Both the position numbers and the translations under genes were made by a program. The notes below the pieces were generated by a model. The model ran no database searches. It was not told the origin of the DNA and saw only the letters and a list, made by a program, of their open reading frames with translations. Shown in pieces: positions 1-9,090 of a stretch of DNA of 64,000 nt; position 1 is the stretch's first letter, and every line of letters begins with the position of its first letter. The stretch is taken from contig NZ_JBINJW010000001.1 in the NCBI RefSeq assembly GCF_043951855.1, positions 550,863-614,862 of the forward strand, read 5' to 3'. The stretch is from Proteiniclasticum sp043951855 (GTDB taxonomy: Bacteria > Bacillota > Clostridia > Clostridiales > Clostridiaceae).

Positions 1-1109
1 ACTGCATCGGAATAATACTTCGCTTCTGCAGCTTCAGCCTTATGCGCTTTCTTATAGTGGTACATCTGATCATCGGCTTCCTTAAGTGTTTTATGGAAAT
101 TCAGATCTTCTCCTCCATGAAACACGCTGTATCCATAGGATACCGTAGGCAGAGCAATTCCGTTTTTACGAACTTCTTTAAGGGCTGTGGTCATGTCCTT
201 GAGATGAGATTCTATTTTTTCAACATCCGTTTCCCTGCTAATTATGGAAAACTCATCTCCACCATAGCGATAGCAGGTGAACTCCCTTGTAAAGGATGCT
301 CTCACAATGGATGCTACGGTTTTTATGACCTGATCCCCGTAATCATGCCCATAAGTGTCATTGACATTTTTAAAGTCATTGATGTCAAGAATGATCACTG
401 AAAAAGCCACGGGTTTCACCAGTTCTGCTACCGCTTTATCAAAGGCGGACCGATTATAAAGGCCCGTCAGCGTATCAAAACTGGTGTCAAATTCAGAAAG
501 CAGCAGAAGATAGAGACCCAGTGCCAGTGTCACACTGTGCCATGAAGAATAGGCTGACGGTACCACCAGCTGGATGCTTGTACCGAGAATGGTGAAGACG
601 GAAAGTGCCATGAGCTTCTTTACAATGGGATAATTATAGGTTTTACCCATATCCAAAGTGCTCACAACAAGAATCAGAAAGTTAAGTACATAAGCGATGA
701 TGAAAAGAAAAAAGTAATCTCCCCGGGCGTACTGATTGTTTTCATTGATCTGGAAGATCAGACCGTATCGTGGCGATAGGAAAACTGCCATGATATTCAA
801 AATTGTCGGAAGCAGAATCAGTCTATGGGCTTTAAGGATTCCTCGATCAAAGATAAGGGAAATCATAACTGGAATCAAAGGAGTCAGTGCAAACCCTATG
901 ACATTCGCAATCATATTCACATGACGCAGATCCAGATTTCCTTTACCGGCAGCTATGGTTGCCGCTTCCGATGATAGGATGAGGACTGTAAGGATGATTC
1001 CCGCCGCAAAAGGTTTCTTTCTCCTGGGATTCACCGCAGTACTGGAACGAAGCATTCCCATAAGAAAAATCAGTGCAGCGATGTCTATGAGGTAGGTGGC
1101 AGCATACAT
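1..1109 (-). CDS. Membrane-bound GGDEF protein (putative diguanylate cyclase), 3' end outside window
   Basis: Reading the minus strand from ATG at 1109 gives an open frame to the window edge. Residues 1 to about 205 hold roughly six hydrophobic segments (start MYAATYLIDIAALIFLMGML). A GGDEF domain follows, opening with DTLTGLYNR and carrying an intact YGGDEF active site (GGDEF at residues 283-287) and the NDFKNVNDTYGHDYGD stretch that binds substrate and metal in this family. The predicted activity is c-di-GMP synthesis from GTP at the membrane. The RxxD inhibitory site usually found before GGDEF is absent (TREF in that place), so classical product inhibition is not expected. A ribosome binding site (AGGAGG) lies at 1121-1126; an in-frame TTG at 1112 is an alternative start. 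The gene stands alone, with a long palindrome upstream. Confidence 0.85.
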   Translation of the reverse strand, partial: MYAATYLIDIAALIFLMGMLRSSTAVNPRRKKPFAAGIILTVLILSSEAATIAAGKGNLDLRHVNMIANVIGFALTPLIPVMISLIFDRGILKAHRLILLPTILNIMAVFLSPRYGLIFQINENNQYARGDYFFLFIIAYVLNFLILVVSTLDMGKTYNYPIVKKLMALSVFTILGTSIQLVVPSAYSSWHSVTLALGLYLLLLSEFDTSFDTLTGLYNRSAFDKAVAELVKPVAFSVIILDINDFKNVNDTYGHDYGDQVIKTVASIVRASFTREFTCYRYGGDEFSIISRETDVEKIESHLKDMTTALKEVRKNGIALPTVSYGYSVFHGGEDLNFHKTLKEADDQMYHYKKAHKAEAAEAKYYSDA

Positions 1110-1155
1110 CAAATCAGAATCCTCCTGACGCTCGAATTTTATTCTCCATGATTTC

Positions 1156-1197
1156 TTACTATTGTTTATTCAGTTCAAAAAGAATAAACAATAGTAA
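1156..1197. promoter_or_regulatory. Perfect 16-bp inverted repeat upstream of the GGDEF gene
   Basis: TTACTATTGTTTATTC (1156-1171) is repeated inverted at 1182-1197 around a 10-base loop. It lies 47 bp upstream of the GGDEF start. The stem is AT-rich and no T-tract follows in the direction of the GGDEF gene, so an operator or a 5' leader hairpin is likelier than a terminator. I see nothing else in the rest of 1198-1372. Confidence 0.45.
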
Positions 1198-1372
1198 CCT
1201 ACTTTGTTGAAAATTTATCAGAACAGTGAAGACGTCAGCTCTTATGGTTCAGAAGATGAACGCCTGCTCTGTATTGGGCCACATTGCGATAATAAGCTAA
1301 TTATATATGCATCTTTATTCTCAGTCAATTCAGATAATTAATCGCACTCGTACCATGAACTATCTGCTGACA

Positions 1373-1408
1373 GAAAAATCCGGAAATCCTCTCTACAGAT
1401 TTCCGGAT
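1373..1408 (-). terminator. Intrinsic terminator
   Basis: An 11-bp perfect stem (ATCCGGAAATC / GATTTCCGGAT) is followed on the minus strand by a T5 run. It would end transcription of the membrane-protein genes at 1525-2542. Confidence 0.7.
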
Positions 1409-1524
1409 ACGGTTTCGATTGCTCCGATTAAGAATTATGGATTTGCCAGAAAGTGATCCTGAAACATGTAACCACAGCATTCATGAAAAACAGGATTTTA
1501 CGCTGACGCTAACGTTTCGTGTCA

Positions 1525-1794
1525 TTAATCTTTCTTGAACTGAATGATTCTTAATATAACCATTAAAAGCAGCAACACTGTTATGAACAAAGGTAAATAG
1601 TATTGTATGAATCTATCCGATGATTTAAGTACATCAGTCATTAACCAAAATGCAGGAATCAAAGGTAGCATGGTGATACTGTGGACAAGCCAATATGTTT
1701 TCTTTGGCACCTAATTCTGTAAAACAGAAGAGACCGCCGCTGTACATATGATGATGAATGAAAATTGAGTGAAAGGTGAAATTAAAATGTTCAT
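1525..1794 (-). pseudogene. Small membrane protein gene interrupted by an in-frame TAG
   Basis: A strong ribosome binding site (AAGGAGGG) and ATG at 1794 start a frame of 27 codons (MNILISPFTQF...) that ends in TAG at 1711-1713. The next codon in the same frame is GTG, and the frame continues for 61 codons to 1525 (PKKTYWLVHSITMLPLIPAF...), with two hydrophobic segments and a KKD tail. Read through, the product would be about 88 residues with three membrane segments. The GTG has no ribosome binding site of its own. It follows the DUF6199-like gene and shares its terminator at 1373. Either a nonsense mutation has inactivated it, or the downstream part is translated by restart after the TAG. 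The family is not recognised. Confidence 0.5.
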
Positions 1795-1831
1795 AATGAA
1801 TCCCTCCTTATAAGGCCAGCTGCACCTGGTT

Positions 1832-2542
1832 CTATAGCACTCTTGCCAAATGCATCACCAGCACCAGGAAAAGAATCAGTCCGCCTGCAGTTCTGTGCAC
1901 ACTCAGATAAAGTTCTGAGGGTTCTCCCCCTTCCACCCACAGAAAATGTTCGAGTTTCCATGCCAGTTCAGGAAAGAGGATCAGAAAAGCGCCGAAAGCT
2001 GAAAGTAGCATCAGGATCAACACGATGATCACATTGCCTTCCACGATATTATCCCCTATGTAGGAAACGGCATCCTCCAAACCATAAATCATCTGCACAT
2101 CAAAGGGCAGCTCTTCCATTCTTCCATGATTTCTTGAAGCGATTCCTTCATCGCTTTGAAACCAGCGGCTTTCGGAGATGGCTTCCACATAGACCTCTTC
2201 GCCATTTTCCGAAATGCGGTATCCTTTCTCGAAAAAATCATCCGATTCCACCTTGAGCTCTTTCTCACCGTATTCCACTGTATATTGTGTCGCGAAGGAT
2301 ACCTGATTCTTGTCTGGCTCCTCAATACTTACTGTCAGGAGTTCTCCATCCTGATCTTTAAAGACCATATCTCCCGCATCTCTGGACACCAGATGAAACC
2401 GGGTATCTTCCACCTTGAAGGAAGTGTCTTTCCGATAGGCCAGAAATCCCAGCAGGATATTCAGAAACAGCAGCAGTAGGACTGCAGCACCTAACCAGTT
2501 CATTCGCCTCTTCATATAGTCATCATTTCCTGTTCTGTTCAT
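1832..2542 (-). CDS. Three-TM protein with a DUF6199-like C-terminus
   Basis: The protein has 236 residues. An N-terminal membrane segment (about residues 16-36) is followed by an outward-facing polar domain of some 125 residues rich in acidic side chains, then two C-terminal membrane segments. The sequence between these, LFPELAWKLEHFLW followed by GEPSELYLSVHR, resembles the small DUF6199 membrane family (WK then EPS then a final helix). No catalytic motif is visible. The start at 2542 has GGAGG four bases upstream. It is the first gene of a short unit with the broken small membrane gene at 1525-1794. Function unknown. Confidence 0.6.
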   Translation of the reverse strand: MNRTGNDDYMKRRMNWLGAAVLLLLFLNILLGFLAYRKDTSFKVEDTRFHLVSRDAGDMVFKDQDGELLTVSIEEPDKNQVSFATQYTVEYGEKELKVESDDFFEKGYRISENGEEVYVEAISESRWFQSDEGIASRNHGRMEELPFDVQMIYGLEDAVSYIGDNIVEGNVIIVLILMLLSAFGAFLILFPELAWKLEHFLWVEGGEPSELYLSVHRTAGGLILFLVLVMHLARVL

Positions 2543-3043
2543 GGATCCTCCACCTTTCAGATTCTCTGTTCCATTATATTACACCTTAATATATTCATAT
2601 TATTAATTTATCAATCCAAATAAATTCTTCGTAGTAAGAATAGTATAACAATATTTTCCTATCCTGTATTCCCTATTCTCAGCTTTATCGACATTCAAGC
2701 CAGTCTTCATCCTGAAACATCGGATTTTCATCACAGTTCATCCTATTCTGTGGCACCTGATTCTCTAGAAAATTGTGGCTCTCCATTGGCTGGAAGCACC
2801 ACCAGGTCACACCTGTATCCATTTGCTGATCCGGCATTGTCAAAATGAACCGCTGGAGACTCCTCACAAAAACATTGCTCTTCTTAAATTTTGATGATAA
2901 TATCATAAAAAATATAGGAAGCGGTCTCACAAGAATCCTATAATGAACACTGGAGTATGTGCTTCCGAGCTGAAAGAAATACTCTTCCATCAGGCTTTTT
3001 TAGAACCTTACAAGTAATAACCGAAATCCGGGAGGAAATCTTC
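2543..3043. other. Intergenic region between divergent genes
   Basis: This AT-rich stretch must hold the promoters of the divergent genes at 2542 (minus) and 3044 (plus). A 101-codon open frame on the minus strand (2685-2990) has no ribosome binding site or family resemblance, and I do not treat it as a gene. Confidence 0.4.
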
Positions 3044-4240
3044 ATGATTACAATCAGAAACAGATATCTTGTGCTTTTCGGAGCACTTCTTGCTCAACTG
3101 ACCATCGCCGCCCTCTATGCATGGAGCATCTTCGGCATCGCGATTCAGAGTGAAAGAGGATGGGGGGAAGAAGAGGTTCTGCTCACCTATTCCATTTCCG
3201 TATTCACCTTTGCCTTCAGCACGATTTTTTCAGGTAGAATCGTGGACCGTAAAGGTCCACGTCCCGCCCTTCTCATCGGGGCGATCCTCTATGGAGGCGG
3301 CCTGATTCTTTCCTCTTTTGCCCAGACTCCGCAAATGCTCTATCTGACCTACGGCATACTCACTGGAGCAGGAGTCGGCTTCGTTTATGTATGTCCCCTC
3401 TCCACACTGGTCAAATGGTTTCCGGAGCATAAAGGTGCCATCACAGGGCTTTCCGTCTCCATGTTCGGCGGGGGAAGCATCCTTTTCAAGGAAGTGATTT
3501 CCTACTTTCTTGAGGGTTCTACAGTATCGGGCGCATTCTTCAATCTGGGCATCCTCTCCTTCGCACTGATTCTCATGGGTGCTCTCCTTACAAATAACCC
3601 GGAAGGATTTGAGAAGCAGAAGACTGAAAAGGAAGAAGGGGATTACACCACCTTTGAAATGGTGAGGACCTCCCGATTTAGGCTCCTGTTTCTCATGTAT
3701 TTCCTTGCATGCATTCCCGGGCTTCTGATACTGGGATCTGCGAAAAACATCGGCATTGAAGTGGCCGGACTTGAAGCAGGCGTCGCCGCAGGCATCATCT
3801 CCATCCTGGCCATATCCAATGCAGGAAGCAGGCTGGTTTCCGGTGCGCTGTCCGATAAGATCGGCACCCTCTCTGTGCTGAGAATCATCTTCTCCATTAC
3901 CGTCGTTTCCCTCTTGCTGCTCAGTTTTCTGGCTGAGAACAGAATCATGTTCTATCTGGGCGTCATGGGTGTTGCCATTGGATTCGGAGGCTTCCTGACC
4001 CTGTTTCCCATCTACACCAATCAGGCCTTCGGCAGATTCAGATACGGATCCAATTACGGTATCATGTATCAGGCCTATGGACTGGCAGCCCTTGCCGGGG
4101 TACTCCTGAAATCCGCTGCCGGAAACTACACCAACACTTTTATCATTTCCACCCTATGTGCAGCCGCGGGACTGGGACTATCCTTTCTGCTCCGCGAAAA
4201 AAATGCAGCGGCAAAGGAGAAGATCGGAAAGATCATCTGA
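3044..4240 (+). CDS. OFA-family MFS transporter
   Basis: A 398-residue major facilitator with about 12 membrane helices. The N-terminus (RNRYLVLFGALLAQLTIAAL then YAWSIFG) and the first-loop motif SGRIVDRKGPRPALLIG are typical of the oxalate/formate antiporter (OFA) family, whose Firmicute members carry small carboxylates; the actual substrate cannot be read from the sequence. I chose ATG 3044 because GGGAGG lies 8 bases upstream; the frame is open further upstream, but that part has no homology to the family. It stands alone and ends in a strong hairpin. It is convergent with the acetyltransferase at 4356-4865. Confidence 0.85.
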   Translation: MITIRNRYLVLFGALLAQLTIAALYAWSIFGIAIQSERGWGEEEVLLTYSISVFTFAFSTIFSGRIVDRKGPRPALLIGAILYGGGLILSSFAQTPQMLYLTYGILTGAGVGFVYVCPLSTLVKWFPEHKGAITGLSVSMFGGGSILFKEVISYFLEGSTVSGAFFNLGILSFALILMGALLTNNPEGFEKQKTEKEEGDYTTFEMVRTSRFRLLFLMYFLACIPGLLILGSAKNIGIEVAGLEAGVAAGIISILAISNAGSRLVSGALSDKIGTLSVLRIIFSITVVSLLLLSFLAENRIMFYLGVMGVAIGFGGFLTLFPIYTNQAFGRFRYGSNYGIMYQAYGLAALAGVLLKSAAGNYTNTFIISTLCAAAGLGLSFLLREKNAAAKEKIGKII

Positions 4241-4255
4241 GAAACTTTGCCTAAA

Positions 4256-4299
4256 AGAAGCAGCCCTATTCTTCTGCTAAGGAGAATAGGGCTGCTTCT
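4256..4299. terminator. 17-bp stem hairpin between convergent genes
   Basis: AGAAGCAGCCCTATTCT pairs perfectly with AGAATAGGGCTGCTTCT across a 10-base loop. There is no long T-run, but the position between two convergent stop codons suggests a bidirectional terminator. Confidence 0.6.
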
Positions 4300-4355
4300 A
4301 TGTGTGCTATCTTCTTCCTACGTGGACCTCATGGCTGCGTTATTCTTCATCCAAA

Positions 4356-4865
4356 TCAGCTTTCAAAGAAATAGACATCCCCGGGGGTTCCATCCTCATA
4401 GTCCGTTCCAGGATAGGCTTTCACAAGTTCGTAGTCCCCTTCTGTCAGACGCGATATGCTCTTCTCCCAGAAGTGCACGGAAGGAATATTGCCCGGATGC
4501 AGCTTCAGCTGCCATTTCCCTCTATGCATATCCGCAGCGCGCCTGAATGCTTCATAGCCAATCCCCTTTCTCCGATATTTGTGCAATACGAAAAATTCAG
4601 CCATCTGAAAATCCGTCTCCCGGTCATGAACTTCCGGCAGGGTGATGACCATGACGAATCCTGCAAGGTTTCCCTCCACCATAATGAAGTATGCCCATCT
4701 GTTCTCTTCTGTAAAATAATAATCCAGATACTGATACCCATACAAGCCCAGTGGATTCACCTCTTTCAGGTCCCACTGAGAAAACTCATAGAGATGCTTC
4801 TCCAGAAGATTCGCCAGAATCTCCCGGTCTTCTTTTTTAACTCTTACCAGTTCTATGTTCTGCAC
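4356..4865 (-). CDS. GNAT-family N-acetyltransferase
   Basis: 169 residues with the GNAT fold. The central strand AEFFVLHKYRRKGIGYEAF carries the acetyl-CoA pyrophosphate-binding motif (R-R-K-G-I-G), followed by WQLKLHPGN.PSVHFWEK, where the NxxxxxFW segment of motif B is recognisable. This is the GCN5-related N-acetyltransferase family: transfer of an acetyl group from acetyl-CoA to an amine of unknown identity. The start at 4865 has a run of G residues upstream (GGGGGGA). Monocistronic. Confidence 0.8.
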   Translation of the reverse strand: MQNIELVRVKKEDREILANLLEKHLYEFSQWDLKEVNPLGLYGYQYLDYYFTEENRWAYFIMVEGNLAGFVMVITLPEVHDRETDFQMAEFFVLHKYRRKGIGYEAFRRAADMHRGKWQLKLHPGNIPSVHFWEKSISRLTEGDYELVKAYPGTDYEDGTPGDVYFFES

Positions 4866-5053
4866 AACAATCCCCCCATTTCCCTTCAGAATAAGTCCTA
4901 TTCATGCTGTATTGTTCTACAATGAATAGAATATTCAACTGGTACCTTCATTATCGCATACACAAAGAAGGACGGCTACAAAAACAGGAGTGATTCTTAC
5001 CAGTGTTTGCTACGCCTGCGCCTATCAGCATGATTTAAGCCAGCTCAAAAAGG

Positions 5054-5095
5054 AAAGGATAAGCATCCACCTCATCTGATGGTAACTTATCCTTT
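5054..5095 (-). terminator. Hairpin after the GH2 gene
   Basis: AAAGGATAAG and CTTATCCTTT form a 10-bp stem just downstream of the GH2 stop at 5111. The minus-strand T-run is short. Confidence 0.55.
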
Positions 5096-5110
5096 ATCCA
5101 AAGAGCCTAT

Positions 5111-7342
5111 CTAGCTTTTTCCGATCTTATTCAGTGCACTGTTCAAATTCAGCAGGTCTTCCTTGGTGAGATTGACACCCATCATGCCCATCATCCCACT
5201 CAGTCTCAGAACCGTAAATCCTGCCAGCATACTCATCATGGTGTCATTCATTTCAAATCCGCCTGCCACTTTATCGCCTTCCTTCGGTAGCAGTGATTCA
5301 AACATGCCCATGAAGAGTGCAGTTCCCTCTGGAGTCTTCAGAATATCCCCGATTTTATCATTCAGTGAGAAATATCCTTCCGGCGCAGTGATATCGAACC
5401 AGTTGAGAATGGCATTTTTCTCCTTCATGCGATAGCGCTCGTCAAACACCGCCACTTTTCTGATTCTGCTTTCATCCTTCAGTTCTCCTGAAACCGCTGT
5501 AAGATGAGTCTCTCCCTGATTTGGTACCTCGAAGTAGAAGAAGTGTTCCCCCTTTTTCCTGCCAAGAGAAACTCCATCTGCAAAGAGTTCCACTTCAGGC
5601 TGGTTGGAATAGACCGTAACCTTGGTGATGTCTTCTGCCCGGTTGATGTATCTCTTTCCGCAGAGGTGGACAAAAGGTTCATCGGAGAGCCATGCCTTGT
5701 AGGCATAGAAGGCATCTTTCTTGTACTTTCTGTCAAAGGTCACAAGCCCTTTATGATTCTGACCGTTCTCTCCCCCTTCACTTCTCGCATCCGCACCGAA
5801 GTCGAACATATTCCAGACATGGGTAGCCCAGATGTAGGGTCTTGTGAAGAGCTGCTTGATGAGTTCTTCATGGTAGTAGGCCTGATATTCTTCGGTATAG
5901 TCTCCCTGCATAGGATCGGAGGTATGCCAGTTGAGCGCTTCGCATCCATACTCGGAGCATCCGATGGGTATTTCAGGATGTTTTCTGTGGAAATCATCAA
6001 ACCAGGGTCCATTCATGGAAACCTCTCCACCATACCAGCCGAAATAATGATTGTAGGAAACCACATCCGGGATTTTCACGTAGGGACTGTCCATGGGACA
6101 TGGAGAAACCGCGGCAATGACCGTAAGACGGGTCTTGTCCATGTCGTGACACAGATCATTGAGAATATGATGGTTTTCCAGAAGATCCGGGTCCGTGTCC
6201 CCCTTCATGCTGATCTCGTTGGACAGTCCCCAGACCACAATGGAAGGGTGGTTGTAGTTCTGCACAATGAGCTCCTTCATCTGGGTGATGGTATTTTCTC
6301 TCGCTGTTGGCATATGCTGTGAAATGTAGGGGATTTCCGCCCAGACAATCATGCCTTTCTCATCACAGAGATCATAGAAGTACTGATCATGCTGATAATG
6401 AGCAAGTCTTATGGTGGTTGCCCCCACTTCACAGATCAGCTCCATGTCCTCTTCATGATGTTCTTTCAGCAGAGCATTGCCAGACCCCTGACGGTCCTGG
6501 TGTCTGGATACGCCTCTCAGCGGATACTCTTCTCCATTGAGGATGAATCCTTTTTCCGGATCGATTTCAAAGGTTCTGCATCCGAAACGCGCATGCACTT
6601 CATCGATGATCCTCTCTCCTTCCAGCAGCTGAACTTTAGCTGTATACAGATAGGGATCCTTTCTGCCATGCCAGAGATGCACATCTTCAATCTCCAGTGT
6701 CCTCTTCAGATCTCTGCTTTGTGTCTGAGCAACTTCCTTTCCCTCAGCATCATGAACTGTAAAGACAACGCTCTGGTTCTCTTGAAATCCTGTGACCCAG
6801 GTCTCCAGTTCCACTGAAGCATTTCTTCCCGTTATTTCAGGTGTCACCTTCAGTCCTGGGCCACCAAAATAGTCCAGATCGAAGTGGGATTCACGGGTGC
6901 AGATGATCTGCACATCCCGATAGAGCCCACCATAGAAGGTGAAGTCGGCCATCTGAGGATACACTCTGTCATTGGCAGCATTATCCACCGCAATGATCAT
7001 GAGATTCTCTCTTGCAAGTTCCTTCGTGATGTCCACTCTGAAGGTGGAGTATCCTCCATCATGATGTGCCAGATGCTTGCCATTCAGATACACATCGGCG
7101 GAAGCGTTCGCCCCTTGAATCTCCAGGTAGTATCGATCGGTCTCAGGAAGATCCATCTTATCAAATGAGTTGGCATAGTAGCAGGTGTTTCTGTAATAAT
7201 CGTTCCCTCCATCCTGTCCGTCAATGGCGTTCCAGGTATGTGGCAGGTTGACCCAGTCCCAGTTCATTGGAAGGGTTTCCGGCACTGCATCCGCCTGCTT
7301 GGTAAAAGCCCATTTGCTGTTGAAGTTTACTATTTCTCTCAA
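5111..7342 (-). CDS. Glycoside hydrolase family 2 beta-glycosidase (beta-galactosidase type)
   Basis: 743 residues. The sugar-binding jelly roll (WDWVNLPHTWNAIDGQDGG, residues about 1-180), the immunoglobulin-like domain and the TIM barrel of GH2 are in the usual order. The acid/base is E376 in WGLSNEI and the nucleophile E464 in GCSEYG, both present. Family members hydrolyse beta-galactosides, beta-glucuronides or related linkages; the linkage is not decidable here. There is no signal peptide, so it acts inside the cell on sugars brought in by the symporter encoded just upstream (7450-8868). About 110 residues after the barrel (from roughly residue 635) form a helical extension beginning near APEGYFSLNDKIGDIL, seen as a tail in some clostridial glycosidases. 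The start is TTG at 7342 with AAGGAGG about 10 bases upstream. Confidence 0.9.
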   Translation of the reverse strand: MREIVNFNSKWAFTKQADAVPETLPMNWDWVNLPHTWNAIDGQDGGNDYYRNTCYYANSFDKMDLPETDRYYLEIQGANASADVYLNGKHLAHHDGGYSTFRVDITKELARENLMIIAVDNAANDRVYPQMADFTFYGGLYRDVQIICTRESHFDLDYFGGPGLKVTPEITGRNASVELETWVTGFQENQSVVFTVHDAEGKEVAQTQSRDLKRTLEIEDVHLWHGRKDPYLYTAKVQLLEGERIIDEVHARFGCRTFEIDPEKGFILNGEEYPLRGVSRHQDRQGSGNALLKEHHEEDMELICEVGATTIRLAHYQHDQYFYDLCDEKGMIVWAEIPYISQHMPTARENTITQMKELIVQNYNHPSIVVWGLSNEISMKGDTDPDLLENHHILNDLCHDMDKTRLTVIAAVSPCPMDSPYVKIPDVVSYNHYFGWYGGEVSMNGPWFDDFHRKHPEIPIGCSEYGCEALNWHTSDPMQGDYTEEYQAYYHEELIKQLFTRPYIWATHVWNMFDFGADARSEGGENGQNHKGLVTFDRKYKKDAFYAYKAWLSDEPFVHLCGKRYINRAEDITKVTVYSNQPEVELFADGVSLGRKKGEHFFYFEVPNQGETHLTAVSGELKDESRIRKVAVFDERYRMKEKNAILNWFDITAPEGYFSLNDKIGDILKTPEGTALFMGMFESLLPKEGDKVAGGFEMNDTMMSMLAGFTVLRLSGMMGMMGVNLTKEDLLNLNSALNKIGKS

Positions 7343-7449
7343 AAAAATTGTCCTCCTTGGTTTTCATATAATGGGAAAAGGGAGGCAGCCCTCATGTAGG
7401 CCTGATTCCCTTTTCACTGATTGATCTGCATAGATTCGTTTTCTCTATT

Positions 7450-8868
7450 TTAGGCTGACTGTGTCCTTCTTTCTTCCAGTTCTTCATTCATCTTGGCCAG
7501 TCTTTTCTTATCCAGATTATAGATCAGCCCAAGACCGATAAACTGCATGGCGGCACTTGCAAAATACATCCAGGCCACCAGATATCGCATTCTAAGGGCC
7601 ACATCGAAGGTCTGATTCCCCTTGTTCGCCTCCACATAGCCAAGTCCGACCATGATAACCAGCGTCAGAGCCGGCCCGATGCCCTGGGCAAGCTTTCGGA
7701 AGAAGGAATGAAGTGAATAAGTGACCCCTTCTTCCCGCACACCGTTTTTCCACTCATTGTAGTCTATGGCATCTCCCATAAGAGCCCAGGATACGGTGGA
7801 GTAGATGCCCAGTCCAAGACTGAAGATCAGCATGCATACGATATAGATCATCAGACCAGTTCCATCTGGCGTGATGGGTAGGATCAGAAGAGCCAGGCCT
7901 GCAAAAATGCTGAAGAGTGATCCCACTACAGATATCTCTTTCTTTCCGAATCTCATGACCATCTTTCTGGCCAGTGGTGTGAAGAGTATGATCGGCAGCA
8001 GTGAAAACATCTGCACAACGCCTAATAACTGCACATTCTGAAAGTAGGACTGAAATAGTACCTGAACAGCTGTCACAGCCCCCTGCATCCCGATGAACAT
8101 CCCCATGGCTGCCACTGTGGCACCCACTGCAGGTCTGTTGTGAAGAAAGTTGCCCATGGCTTTCACTACATTGAATTTTTTCTTTTCTTCATTGATGCGA
8201 ACGGCTTCTTCCACTCGCACTTCGGTATTTCTGATCATGAACTGGAATGCGGCGAATCCAAGTACGCCCATAAACAGTGCAACAAGGAAAACTCTCTCGC
8301 CGATGATGTTGTTGCTGCTGTCGAAGATCAGAAATGGCAGGATGACCATTGGCAGCATATTTCCTAGAAGCGATCCCACAGAGCGCCATGCGGACAGCGA
8401 TGCGCGATCCGCGGGTTCTTTGGATATAAGGGAAAGTAAGGAACCATAAGGCACATTGGCAATGGTATAAAACGCATCCCAAAGAACATACCCACAGACG
8501 AAAATGATGATTTTCGCGGCTTTCGGTGCCCCTGACCATGGAATGAAGACCAGTGCGCCTCCCACTATCAGTCCGATGGATCCGAAAAAGATATAGGACA
8601 TGAATTTATTCCGTTTATACTTGCGCTGATCCGCATCAATGATGGACCCGATGAGCGGATCGTTGATGGCGTCCCAGATCTGCACAATGATCAGAAGCGT
8701 GGCATACAGTATGGAATCCATCTGCATGAACTGTGTCCAGAACAGAGCCATGGTGCCCTTCAAGGCAAAGCTCATGTTGCAGCCGAAATCTCCTGCTGCG
8801 TATGCCAGGCTGTCTCGTATTCCGAATCTGCGATGGCCTCTTTCATCGAGCTGGACTTCCTTTTTCAT
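7450..8868 (-). CDS. GPH-family sugar:cation symporter (MelB-like)
   Basis: 472 residues with 12 predicted membrane helices. The start (RFGIRDSLAYAAGDFGCN) and the motif DAINDPLIGSIID are hallmarks of the glycoside-pentoside-hexuronide:cation symporter family, in which the aspartates near helix II bind the coupling cation. It lies 107 bp upstream of the GH2 gene on the same strand, so import and intracellular hydrolysis of one oligosaccharide are probably coupled in an operon. ATG at 8868 has GGGGGA upstream. The divergent AraC-type gene at 9091 would have been the local regulator but is damaged. Confidence 0.88.
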   Translation of the reverse strand: MKKEVQLDERGHRRFGIRDSLAYAAGDFGCNMSFALKGTMALFWTQFMQMDSILYATLLIIVQIWDAINDPLIGSIIDADQRKYKRNKFMSYIFFGSIGLIVGGALVFIPWSGAPKAAKIIIFVCGYVLWDAFYTIANVPYGSLLSLISKEPADRASLSAWRSVGSLLGNMLPMVILPFLIFDSSNNIIGERVFLVALFMGVLGFAAFQFMIRNTEVRVEEAVRINEEKKKFNVVKAMGNFLHNRPAVGATVAAMGMFIGMQGAVTAVQVLFQSYFQNVQLLGVVQMFSLLPIILFTPLARKMVMRFGKKEISVVGSLFSIFAGLALLILPITPDGTGLMIYIVCMLIFSLGLGIYSTVSWALMGDAIDYNEWKNGVREEGVTYSLHSFFRKLAQGIGPALTLVIMVGLGYVEANKGNQTFDVALRMRYLVAWMYFASAAMQFIGLGLIYNLDKKRLAKMNEELEERRTQSA

Positions 8869-9090
8869 AATAATTCCCCCAATTCTCCAAAATATTAATT
8901 AGAGCATGTCACCGGTATATCTGCACTTCTCTTACATTCTACCAAGAGTAAACGATTTCTGTGAGTACAATATTAAGGTCTTTTAGTATGATTTTTATAT
9001 TATCGCTTGAAGAGATGCAGACGATTACGTTAAGATGGAACTAGAATAATCTGGAAGAGTAAGCTTTCAATGAATCATAAGGAGATCGGC

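Noticed and set aside
2685..2990. 101-codon minus-strand frame upstream of the OFA transporter
   Set aside because: No ribosome binding site, odd composition, and it overlaps the promoter region of the divergent transporter gene.
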